Origin: Paraphysoderma sedebokerense
Lineage: Eukaryota; Blastocladiomycota; Physodermatomycetes; Physodermatales; Physodermataceae
Direction: 5' to 3'
DNA: 11,094 nt
NCBI GenBank assembly: GCA_025602915.1
Contig: JAHLJZ010000190.1
Coordinates: forward strand, 1 to 11,094
The position numbers and the translations under genes are program-made. This document shows, piece by piece, positions 1 to 8,274 of the stretch (within the stretch, counting starts at the first letter, position 1; each line of letters begins with the position of its first letter). The notes below the pieces were generated by a model. That model saw only the letters and a list, made by a program, of their open reading frames with translations. It did not search any database and had not been told where the DNA came from.

Positions 1-186
1 ATTCAGTGGAAATACTGGAGAGAGCTAAGAATGAAGTTGTCCAATTAATGGTTTGCATCGTTCATACACTGAGCATATGTTTGTTGGTACAATTACTGAC
101 TTTAAGCTATACAGTACTTGAATAGCTATCAGCGTCTTCTCAGGCAAACTACTGACCAACCCAGGAGTCAAATTAGTTTCGCTTGA
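1..186 (+). CDS. 3' end of an unidentified gene (partial, last two exons visible)
   Basis: The window opens inside a coding exon read from base 3 (start SVEILERAKNEVVQLM) that ends at 50. An intron from 51 to 114 has donor GTTTGC, a CTGAC-like branch site near 96-100 and acceptor ACAG. The last exon, 115-186, adds YLNSYQRLLRQTTDQPRSQI and a few more residues and stops with TGA at 184-186. The join is phase 0, and the 64-nt length matches the other introns here. The visible 39 residues look helical and polar, and I do not recognise the family. An AG at 5-6 might be an acceptor, so the first exon could begin at base 7. Everything upstream lies outside the window. An AATAAA at 340-345 is a possible poly(A) signal, although it is 154 nt past the stop. 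Confidence 0.5.
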
Positions 187-854
187 TTAATTGTCCTCTG
201 CTTTTTTGTGTATAATAACCAATCTATCCATCTTATTGTTAAATTAACCGTATGCAGTTACAGGACGGGATGAATGCCCAAGAATTACTGATTTTACTGC
301 TCAATGTAAATTATTTATAGCAAAATTAAATATAATATCAATAAATATATGAAAAGCATCTTTAATGATTGACCGGCTTCGAATTCCATGGTTCTGCAAG
401 CAACGCTGATACAGTATTTTATCGGCGAAAATTTTGATTTATTCTAATCTGTTTTTCCATATTTTTGGTAAGCAGAATTAAGTGATGGCAGTTTTAAAAA
501 TATATAAGGTATCGTAATAAGGATATATCAGTGGTATGCATTGGCCGTGGCGATGAAACCGTACGGCAAAAAACGAGTCATGACCGATCCAGAACATCAA
601 AACAGATGAAAACAAACAAGACAGTCCTCTTTGCAGAGATACTACATTCACCGCAACGAGACTCACTGCTTTGCACGGGGGATCTCCATATCCTGCGTAC
701 ACAAGTAAAACTGGCATAATATAGCAGAATCATTAGGTTAAGGATCGGTATTCCAATGGTCTATCGTCGCAATCTGCCAGATCACACAACCTCTTTCTGA
801 ACGCGCTTTACATCAATCCGACATTCAATACAACTATCATCCACGACGTTATAA
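187..854. other. Intergenic: 3' flank of the first gene and promoter of the PCNA-like gene
   Basis: No gene is supported in these 668 bases. Open frames on both strands around 478-719 overlap each other, lack a convincing ATG context and show no family resemblance. The stretch from 290 to 350 is very AT-rich. An in-frame TAA at 852-854 directly precedes the next ATG, so the clamp reading frame cannot run further upstream without splicing. Confidence 0.6.
801..806. promoter_or_regulatory. ACGCGC, weak MluI-box-like element upstream of the clamp gene
   Basis: ACGCGC lies about 50 bases before the ATG and contains the ACGCG core of the MCB element (ACGCGT) that drives G1/S transcription of replication genes, PCNA included, in yeasts. 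It is a single imperfect copy, so chance occurrence is quite possible. The role is inferred from the gene's identity. Confidence 0.2.
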
Positions 855-2526
855 ATGCTACGCTTTCGATCTCCTCAAAATGAACAGCATTCTTCATCTT
901 CCGACTGCGATACCGAAGAAACGATTCATACGGCCCACTCTGACAACTTTCTGGGGCCCAACCATTGTAGTTTAAGTGATAGAGTTTCAGCCCTTAGTCT
1001 AGATGGAATCGTCGGATCTCGCTCTCAAAAACTGTCTTCACTAAATGAAGAAGTCAGTGATTATACGAATCATTCCATGCCGCAATATCATCAAACCATG
1101 CTGAACGGCCATCAAAAACTCTCTTCACCGCGAACTACCAGTGATAAATCACCATATCCTTACAGTTTTAAAACTACAACGAGTCAAAGTCCTAATAATC
1201 ATATGGCCATCACTCCCGATAGGATTACGTCTCCTCCCCCTACGCTTAAACCGTCTCAAACCGCTTATACACACGCTCCGATTGCTCGTACAACTGCGCA
1301 TATTCCTTTTCTCATCTCATCTATAGAGGGAAGTCAGTCGCCATCTCTCTCTCCGACAGTATCCCATTCAATAAAACACCCCTCTTCTAGACGTTCGTCT
1401 TTTGGAATCGGTGATGTCAGTATTTCCAAGCCGACTTCAAGGTCATCGTCACCGTGCAATATGCACTTTGAAGCCAGATTCAAACCCAACGGAAAACCGT
1501 TTTTGGATGATCTCTTGGCCGCATTGAAACCGCTCTCGGCCACTGTTAATCTTTACGCTTCTCCAAATGGGATCTCATTAAGCTTTCTCTGTTATTACAA
1601 TCAAGCATTGATAAGTTGCTATATCGATAGAGAATCATTTGAGTCATACCACTGCAAGAGTTCAATGTTGACGATTGGAGTGAAAGTCAGTGCTATGTCA
1701 AACTATTTAAAAATTGCTGGCGACGGGGATATAGTTACTATAAGGGCGGAAGAAGAGCAAAACGGAATTGCGCCTATCTATGAATTATACTTGGAGAATT
1801 CCGGTAAACATTGCTTTCATTCCTGCTTAGCCAGATGTATATATTCCTTAATTAATGCGATATTTAATTTTGGATACAGATCGAACGCGGAAGATTTTGT
1901 ATGAGATTGATTCGCTTCCGTCCAACGACCTCCCTGCTGCTTTGCCTGATTCCAGGTACCACGCAATTTTCAAAATCCCATCATTAGAATTTCAAAAAAT
2001 CTGCACAGCTCTAAATAATATAAGCGACCGAGGTTTGTCTTGTCTGAATGGTAATTTACTTCGTATTGTATTCTGATTTTGGGTATTGTAGTCACGATCA
2101 ACGTCAAAAAGACGACTGTCACTTTCATGGCATCGGGACCAGAAGGTACACTACAGATTGGATTAGCGCAAAACAAATCCACTCCTAGCAATCAGGTTTG
2201 GTTCTAAACATTGCTAATCAGTCGTTAAGTCATGCCTAACAAGTTTTTTTCAGCTGCATATGGTCTCGTTCGTGACGCAGCTTTCACAGAATTTCGATCT
2301 TCGTCTCATCCTCAAGTTTACTGCAGCAACTTTTCTGTCTACGGATGTGTATCTGTACATGGCACCATCGCAACCCCTCCGTATTGCTTACGAATTCGAT
2401 AGCACGAAACGACCGAAAGGTTTCATCCATTACTATATTGGTGGTGTAGATGGCGACATTAATGGCACTGGTTTCGGTGTCGCTAGTGGTAGTAGCCTCG
2501 CAGAAACAGTAGCTAGACATCACTAG
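855..2526 (+). CDS. PCNA-like DNA sliding clamp with long N-terminal extension (4 exons, 492 aa)
   Basis: Exons are 855-1803, 1880-2032, 2092-2195 and 2254-2526 (phases 1, 1, 0), totalling 493 codons with the TAG. Residues 203-492 are a PCNA fold. The start MHFEARF matches the clamp N-terminus. SFESYHC and GDGDIVTIRAE match conserved strands of domain 1. RYHAIFKIPSLEFQKIC opens domain 2, and FIHYYIGG is the final strand. PCNA is a ring-shaped trimer in the nucleus that tethers polymerases and repair enzymes to DNA. Lys374 aligns with the ubiquitin-acceptor Lys164. The Tyr211 position is Leu420, and the C-terminal APKI of the partner pocket reads GGVD. Residues 1-202 are low-complexity, with nine S/T-P and four S-Q dipeptides. 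The ATG at 855 follows an in-frame TAA, but an ATG at 1461 would give a normal-length clamp. A diverged paralogue seems more likely than the housekeeping copy. Rad9/Hus1/Rad1 clamps fit less well. Confidence 0.85.
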
Positions 2527-2711
2527 TTTAAATTTAGAAGCTGTTTCCTGGCACTTTTGTTCTGATCCGTCCGTTATGGTTCTTTCGCGACCTTTCGCTC
2601 CTGTATTCGTGGGTGAACATCTTCGTTTCTGCTTTCAGCTCCCCATAAACTTGTAGATTCGCTTCGACAGTTACGTCTGGTCCTGTATTTATATTCATTC
2701 TAAGCGTTTTT

Positions 2712-2721
2712 ATGCCGGCAT
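2712..2721. promoter_or_regulatory. Palindrome ATGCCGGCAT, possible regulator site
   Basis: A perfect 10-bp palindrome in AT-rich intergenic DNA, followed by AC. Its core GCCGGCATAC recurs exactly at 2945-2954. CGG/CCG half-sites are typical of fungal Zn2Cys6 regulators, but assigning one here is inference only. Confidence 0.3.
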
Positions 2722-2944
2722 ACTTCCTCTTTAGCGTTCATGACAAAAACAGACATGTATGTAATGATTATGTAGTATTTTTGACTTGAATCTGTACACA
2801 ATGGACACTTGAAAAGTTAGACGAATATAGCCATTGTCACTAAGCCAGTACTCTGATCCAGATTTCTGTTGAGGGTGACATTTATTGGTCACTTTAATAT
2901 ATTGATATATAAACTATTTAAATATCAATGCCAAATTGGAATCG

Positions 2945-2963
2945 GCCGGCATACTGCCGGCAT
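2945..2963. repeat. Tandem GCCGGCAT motif, two copies 11 bp apart
   Basis: GCCGGCAT at 2945-2952 and again at 2956-2963, separated by ACT. Together with 2714-2721 this makes three copies within 250 bases, about 280-530 bases upstream of the proposed start of the next gene. The 11-bp period is about one helical turn, which would suit two proteins bound on the same face. Confidence 0.35.
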
Positions 2964-3240
2964 GTTGTTTCCTCTCGCGCGGTTCGTATGCTGGGAAACA
3001 AGCCAAGCAACCCAGATTGTATGCATTCAAATCTCCGTCTCCACAAATCCAACCCTCTACTAAGTACTCACTCTTAAGTCTTAGAGGTAATTGGTCTGCA
3101 AATATACATACATATATTTAAGCATTGCTAGCTGAGTAGATCTGTATGTGCCGCTTGATTCGAAATTGTGACTCCTCCTTGACTGATATGCTTCATTCCT
3201 TGTCTGCAATTTTAGTTGTCGTAAGTTGTAACTCATCGAG

Positions 3241-4499
3241 ATGCTTTCTTCTTCGTCAGAAAGGAACTCAGTGTACATAGATTCACTGAAACCTGCAGGT
3301 ATGTTGTTATCAGTTATGTAAGACATTCAGACGCTTCTTCTGCGTTGTCGTTAACCGTTCTGGGGTAAAGTACGAATACAGAAGGCCAATTCTATAGCTT
3401 CTATAGGAGTCAAACTCAAAAATCTTACATTATCGAGAAGCGGAAGTATCTCCACTACCAGAAAAGGAAGAGACGGATACAGTAATTCATCTGTTTCTTA
3501 GTGAACTACTCTTTCAGGCAAGAGATTGATTAATGCTCCCTCTACACACTTTTGTGTTGTCAATTCCGTTCATAATGTTACAGATGAATTATATAAGGAT
3601 CTGAAATCCACGGAAACGGGATTGCGAACATGGGCGGCCGAGAAATCAGAGATGTGCGACAGCCAGGACTGGGACCATGGCCTTAGTGATCCAATGCTAC
3701 AGTTAAAATGGGAAGGTAACAATTTCCGATCTTAATTAATTATTCCGATATATATCAAACCTGCTGACTTGAGATATTTAACGTAGATTACAGAGCTATT
3801 TTGCGTCAAAAGCTCAAATCGTCCGAGGATGGAGGTTCTAATCTACGACTCTCTCATTCCTCGCCGTCCCTGAAATCCGCCGAAACGGAGGCAAAATTCA
3901 CACTTAAACATGTTCGCACTCGATCTACAAAATCGTTAATGAATATATCATCCGCGCCCTGTTCCCAGCATGTAGCAACTCCCTCGTCCCGAATAAATCG
4001 CGCTAGAAGTCGAACAAGAACGAAATCTTTATCGCGTTCATTAAGTAGCAAGTTTATCTCATACAAGGATACGGAACATTCAGCTATTGAACAAGCTGAG
4101 CTTGTTGTCGCTCCACCATTGTACAAGTCAGAAACTGAAGCGTTTGCGGCGAGTTTATCACGATTACAGAGAGTATTGGGACATGTCGATACTCAGATCT
4201 TGGAACAATTATTAACTGCCGCAGATGGAAATGAATTTGTGGCAATTAGATTATGGTTAAGCAAGGGTGGATCGGTTCAAAATGCGCAGAAGGAAGATCT
4301 CCGTCGCTCGGATATCGAGAAGGAGAGCCAGGATAACCATTCCAGTATTACGGCCGATTCCGGCTTCATAGACGAAGGAGTGCCAGAAAACCACATTGCG
4401 CTAATCCAAGATACTGAGATACCACAAAATGCAAACGGACGAAGCACTGTAGGGCGGCTCAATCGCAAATTGCCGGACTTCACACCTACGGCCTATTAA
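3241..4499 (+). CDS. Hypothetical protein, Ser/Arg-rich, with C-terminal CUE/UBA-like segment (about 4 exons)
   Basis: Best model: exons 3241-3298, 3371-3445, 3518-3715 and 3787-4499, which join in phase 1 throughout and give 347 residues. The last two exons are the firmest, and their junction reads MLQLKWEDYRAILRQKLK. Residues around 180-200 are rich in Arg-Ser (RARSRTRTKSLSRS). Residues about 235-272, including VLGHVDTQILEQLLTAADG and a trailing RLWLSKGG, resemble a small three-helix CUE/UBA ubiquitin-binding domain, but the match is by shape only. The C-terminal third is acidic and polar, without membrane segments. The first exon is weak: an alternative acceptor at 3397 or 3406 keeps frame, and a minus-strand frame overlaps it. 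A 36-nt shorter intron ending at 3517 is also in frame. AATAAA at 4573-4578 suits polyadenylation. I do not recognise the family. Confidence 0.55.
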
Positions 4500-4807
4500 T
4501 ATAAATTACAATTCAAGAAGTTTAGATACCAGAAGTAATTTGATTTGATCTAATTTTACCTGTAACAATTAAAATAAAATTTTCCGTAAATGGTTGGAGA
4601 TCATGAAGTAGATGGCGTGTCGTTGCGGTCGTCCGATTTCAACTTTCCACATACAGAAGTAGACATTTGACTGTGGTTACCATTTTCACCGTACGATCCG
4701 CTGATAGTTACTGTTCCACCCTTAATATTGTTTTATATCTTACGCTTTATGTTACCGACTTTCTCCTCAGACGAAATTAAACCTGAGCCGCTCAAATAAA
4801 CAAAAAT
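4500..4807. other. Intergenic: 3' flank of the CUE-like gene and TYR1 promoter
   Basis: 308 bases with an AATAAA at 4573-4578 and no supported gene. I looked for a Gcn4 site (TGASTCA), expected by analogy with amino-acid genes of other fungi, and saw none. Confidence 0.55.
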
Positions 4808-7174
4808 ATGTCTGTCCACACTGCCCCAAATGCCGGGCTAATTAATATAAAGGAAAAGATGATAGTCAATATCGGCATAATTGGTTTGCTTATTTCTAAG
4901 TTAATATGATTGTGGTTTTAAACTTGCTGAATCGACCTCCTTTTGAAATAATGCTTTGGCGATCCCTCTTTTCGGTAATTCCACTACTTCAATAGGAATG
5001 GGTGATATGGGAAGACTTTATGCGAGAAAATTCTACGATGCTGGCTGGATGAAGTGGGTTGAAAGTTACAAAACTCCTGCAAGTTATTTATATTGACTGC
5101 TTTAATTCAGTATCAATGTCTGCGATTTGCCCTCCCGATTTGAATCCCTTAAATCCGAATTTCCGAAGTACAACGTCCACAAAGATGGACATGGGGTATC
5201 TCGAGTTAGCGACTATATAATTTACAGCGTAGAAGCTAAAAATATAGGGGACGTAGTCAGCACATTTGGTCCATGTGTGTTATCATTTTCTTTTCAGAAT
5301 GTGCAATGAGTTAGTGTGGGTTTTAATGGAGTGATATTCTATCATAAAATCAGCTACGAAAGTCGGAGCGGTGGTAGCAGGTACTTATTGATGTTGGTTT
5401 GCCTTTGCGACCTCAATCTAACTCGCAGGATTCATAAGGTCAGACGTCGGTGAAAGGTACAAACAGTCTTCGACTTCTCTCAGTTATGCAGACCGGCATT
5501 AATCAATGCAATCACCAGAACCCGAAATCCAGGCTTTTGAATCATACCTCCCAGAAGATGTTCACATTGTTACTTGTCACAGGTAAGAGATGAATGTCAG
5601 TGCTCCGTATTGAATGTCTGCTAAAATTTCCTCCACTCAAAGTTTGCATGGGCCAAAAGGTTAGGTCCATTTTCATCGAGCTTGATATTCGATGCAGTAT
5701 CTGAAGTCAATTTGGATTGCAGTTGCCCCAGAAGGTCAACCACTTGTGATAATTCGCCATCGAAGCAGTGACGAAAAGTACGAACTGGTCAAGAGGATAC
5801 TTAGTGCACTTGGCAGTGAATTCGTGTACCTAAGTTACAAGGAGCATGATACGTACGTACGATTATGTGCGCTCACAAGGCTACATCTTGGGTATCTCAC
5901 ATATGACCGATGGGCGTAGCATCACCGCAGATACACAAGCGGTAACTCATCTAGCTTTTAAAAGGTATACTGTTTGTGGTACTCTTTTCTTTGATTTTAC
6001 AATATTATTAATATGTCGAACCCTTAATATATAGCATGGGCACAGCTTGGAAAGCTGCCGCACAATTTCCGGTAAGCCTTAATTTGCAATTATCAGCTCG
6101 CCCTCGAATACTCAGACTCCTTGTTGTGCATTTTTTAAGTGGGAGGATCCAACGTATATTGGTGGGATCGAAAATGTCAAAATCGCTATGATGCTTCGTA
6201 TTTACAGGTTCGTTGTCAATAATACACGCCTTCTCGTCCAACTTCCCGACTGAATAGTCCTTTCACAGCAACAAATGGCATGTATATGCTGGGTTGGCTA
6301 TAATGAATCCAGCAGCGAAACTGCAGATAAAACAGTATGCAAAAAGCGTGTCTGATTTGTTTAAACTAATGATTCAAGAAAAGAAAGATGAATTTGTTCG
6401 GAGAGTGAAAGACGTAATTAAAGTTTAAGGTAGTCAGTCATCTTTGAACGTAGGGCTAACGGTATGCGTAGGCCGGAGAGTACGTTTTCGGTTCGCAAAA
6501 TTTGGTGCGACCTTTACTGCTGTCCGACGATCTGTTGGAGAAATATTCTCTATCAAGGATACCAAAGGAAAAGAGGAAGCCAAATTCTCATTTATCATTG
6601 CTGGCTATGGTAAATCATTGTTTCGCCGAAATCGGTTTTTATCCACTGACACAATACTGATTACTGTACAGGTGGATTGTTGGCATCAACTAGGTATTAA
6701 TCCTTACGATCATTTGATTTGCCAAACGCCGCCGTTCAGGCTATGGTAATTCTTTCTGTTTTCGTGAGCTTTTTATATTTTGTATTGACCTTCTCGCCGC
6801 AGGCTGGGAATTACTGAATATCTGTTCAAAAGCCCAGACCTGTTGAACGAATCATTGCAGGCCGCATTGTATGCGAAAGAACTACGTGCCGATGGTAATT
6901 TTCGTTTGGCGCTGTCGAGATTATATTGTAATCATTCTGATGAAGTGAACATCTTTATATTCTTGAATCATTAGACATGGAGTTTTATGCATCAACTCAA
7001 GGCTGGTGCCAGACTATCCTTGTCGGTAGTTTTGAGGCTTACCGATTTCGATTTGAAGAAACTCAGGCATTCTTCAAGGAACGATTAAAGGAAGGAAGTG
7101 AACTGAGTACCAAAATGATTGAAATGGTCAAGTTGCAAATGCAGAGACGAGACAGCGAATCCGAGATGTTATAG
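4808..7174 (+). CDS. TYR1: Prephenate dehydrogenase (NADP+), tyrosine biosynthesis, 16 exons, 450 aa
   Basis: The enzyme oxidatively decarboxylates prephenate to 4-hydroxyphenylpyruvate in the cytosol. Exons: 4808-4883, 4996-5053, 5111-5274, 5354-5380, 5439-5456, 5519-5582, 5643-5659, 5723-5852, 5920-5964, 6035-6071, 6140-6207, 6269-6413, 6472-6609, 6672-6745, 6803-6894, 6975-7174. They sum to exactly 451 codons with the TAG, against about 450 residues in yeast Tyr1. The Rossmann motif is G26-M-G-D-M-G31. Fungal family blocks follow in order: SDYIIYSVEA, VVAGQTS (106-112), HSLHGPKV (135-142, whose first His probably matches the catalytic His of TyrA enzymes), ITADTQAVTH (186-195), RIYSNKWHVYAGLAIMNP, LLEKYSLSR, PNSHLSLLAM and GINPYDHLICQTPPFR. 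The ATG at 4808 gives an N-terminus of the expected length. Exons 5 and 7 are 18 and 17 nt; each is needed to restore a conserved block. AATAAA lies at 7207-7212. The identity is very sure; single junctions are slightly less so. Confidence 0.95.
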
Positions 7175-7206
7175 AAGAGAGTATGCATTTTAGATGACAG
7201 TTACCG

Positions 7207-7212
7207 AATAAA
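7207..7212 (+). terminator. AATAAA poly(A) signal after TYR1
   Basis: AATAAA starts 33 nt past the TYR1 stop, and a second copy lies at 7278-7283. On the minus strand AATAAA (TTTATT at 7295-7300) sits about 70 nt past the stop of the convergent gene, so the two transcripts end in or near the same 190-base gap. Confidence 0.4.
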
Positions 7213-7365
7213 TATTACTAGTTTGTAACAATAGTTCTCTACTCAAATACTTGCAGTGCTAGATATTTTGGTATCTGAATAAATCTATTTACAATTTATT
7301 GATTCGTTCCAAATGTCGCTAATAAATTATTGGGAGTTCATGAATCATGTATAGCGGTTAACCAA

Positions 7366-7902
7366 TTACGGAAATAGCGATTTTTTGGACTCATACATCC
7401 ATTCATCATCATCCAGTTCCTTTATCTTGACCTTTAGCCGTTCTAAGATATCTTGAACCGGCACTAATAGTAGATCACGATAGGGAGGTGGTCAAAAGCA
7501 TACTCCCAGCAGCTGTCTAGATTTCAGCAAATAAAACTCATTATATACCTGTTAAGTGTTGTTTCAACATCTCCTCATTTTCTATCTCATGCTCATATTT
7601 GGAAAAGGTACTACCTGAATCCGGATAAACGTCAGCCAAGTAGTCGACCTTTCAAGTTAACGTCCGTAATGTCACAAACCTCCTTTGCCTCGACCGGTAG
7701 TTTCAAACCCATTGCGATCCAGTGTAACATCACTGCTTGCGGGCTCACTAGCCGCTTGATTCAGATTATGCGTCAGCGTAGAAGACTGAGGCAGTTGATG
7801 GGTTCGGGTTCGTAGGGAGGAAGGTGCAGGGATTACAGCATTCGACCGAATGGTTCGGGTGCGGGGGTTCCGACTAGGTAATGGAGTTGTTGTTGGTGGC
7901 AT
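7366..7902 (-). CDS. Small hypothetical protein, basic N-terminus and helical acidic C-terminus (3 exons, 128 aa)
   Basis: Minus-strand exons 7902-7680, 7614-7549 and 7463-7366 join in phase 1 twice and give 129 codons ending in TAA. The introns are 65 and 85 nt, with donors GTTTGT and GTATAT; the first has CTGAC upstream of its TTCAG acceptor. ATG at 7902 is the first ATG of the open frame; the frame runs further upstream but has no ATG there. Residues 1-74 are rich in Thr, Ser, Pro and Arg and probably disordered. Residues 80-118 (YEHEIENEEMLKQHLT, then DILERLKVKIKELDDDEWMY) look like amphipathic, possibly coiled-coil helix. No signal peptide or membrane segment is seen. I do not recognise the family; a small subunit of a larger complex is a guess. 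It runs tail to tail with TYR1 and shares a divergent promoter region with the next plus-strand gene. Confidence 0.6.
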
Positions 7903-8144
7903 TTGCACAACATGTATAAAGAAGTAGCAGCTCCAAAATAACGGTAGGTCAATGAAGCTCGTAGTCTCTACAAGAAGAAGTGGCTCTGCAATTTGCACCC
8001 AGCTCACCTGCGCTTGATGCTCGTCATTTCGACGCACCGTGTATAATAATAATAGGGTAAATAGCAGAACTCGTGACACGACCACAGCAGAACTCGAAGA
8101 CTGCGGTCTGCTACGTAACCTAAACAAACGACGCAGGTCGTGTC

Positions 8145-8150
8145 TATATA
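8145..8150 (+). promoter_or_regulatory. TATATA, possible TATA box
   Basis: TATATA sits immediately before the pyrimidine tract and 125-130 bases before the ATG at 8275. A TATA element followed by a CT-rich block near the transcription start is a common fungal promoter layout. The role is inferred. Confidence 0.35.
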
Positions 8151-8236
8151 TCCCCTTCCCTTCCTTCCTTCCTTCTTTCCTTCCTTCTTTCCTTCCTTCT
8201 CTCTCTTCTTCTTCTCTCTCTTCTTCTTCTCTCTCT
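8151..8236 (+). repeat. Uninterrupted 86-nt polypyrimidine microsatellite
   Basis: Every base from 8151 to 8236 is C or T. The first half is built of CCTT/CTTT units (TTCC repeats), the second of CTCTCT and CTTCTT units. It ends 38 bases before the ATG at 8275, so it probably lies in the core promoter or 5' leader. Such mirror-like homopurine/homopyrimidine tracts can form triplex DNA and vary in length. Confidence 0.85.
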
Positions 8237-8274
8237 ACCTTGTACTCATCTCCTTTTTAAAACTGATATCGGTC

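Larger units (their letters stand above)
2527..3240. other. Intergenic between the clamp gene and the next plus-strand gene
   Basis: I support no gene in these 714 bases. A plus frame open from 2936 to 3121 ends in a donor-like AGAG/GTAATT at 3086/3087, but its phase cannot be joined to the next exon without meeting a stop. The remainder is AT-rich, apart from a short GC-rich patch at 2944-2980 carrying GCCGGCAT motifs. Confidence 0.55.
7903..8274. promoter_or_regulatory. Divergent intergenic region between two start codons
   Basis: These 372 bases separate the starts of the minus gene (7902) and the plus gene (8275). They hold a short ATA-type repeat near 8041-8054, a TATATA at 8145-8150 and a long polypyrimidine tract. 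The minus-strand frame running through 7903-8127 contains no ATG, so it is probably 5' untranslated sequence. Confidence 0.4.

Noticed and set aside
478-719. Overlapping 60-80 codon frames on both strands upstream of the clamp gene
   Set aside because: They cover the same bases, the plus one starts at GTG, and neither resembles a protein family or has splice continuity.
1970-2523. Minus-strand frames opposite the clamp gene
   Set aside because: The plus strand carries conserved PCNA blocks over the same bases; the minus frames show no family resemblance.
2936-3121. Plus-strand frame ending at an AGAG/GTAATT donor
   Set aside because: Its phase-1 donor can only reach acceptors that lead to a stop before the proposed start at 3241; it begins at a TTG with no usable ATG.
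5846-6034. 62-codon plus-strand frame overlapping TYR1 exons 8-9
   Set aside because: It contains the exon 9 block ITADTQAVTH but extends into introns on both sides; the spliced model explains the conserved part.
6444-6749. 101-codon plus-strand frame across TYR1 exon 13
   Set aside because: It is a shadow. Splicing 6414-6471 puts 6472-6609 in another frame, which reads EYVFGS, LLEKYSLSR and PNSHLSLLAM as in Tyr1 proteins.
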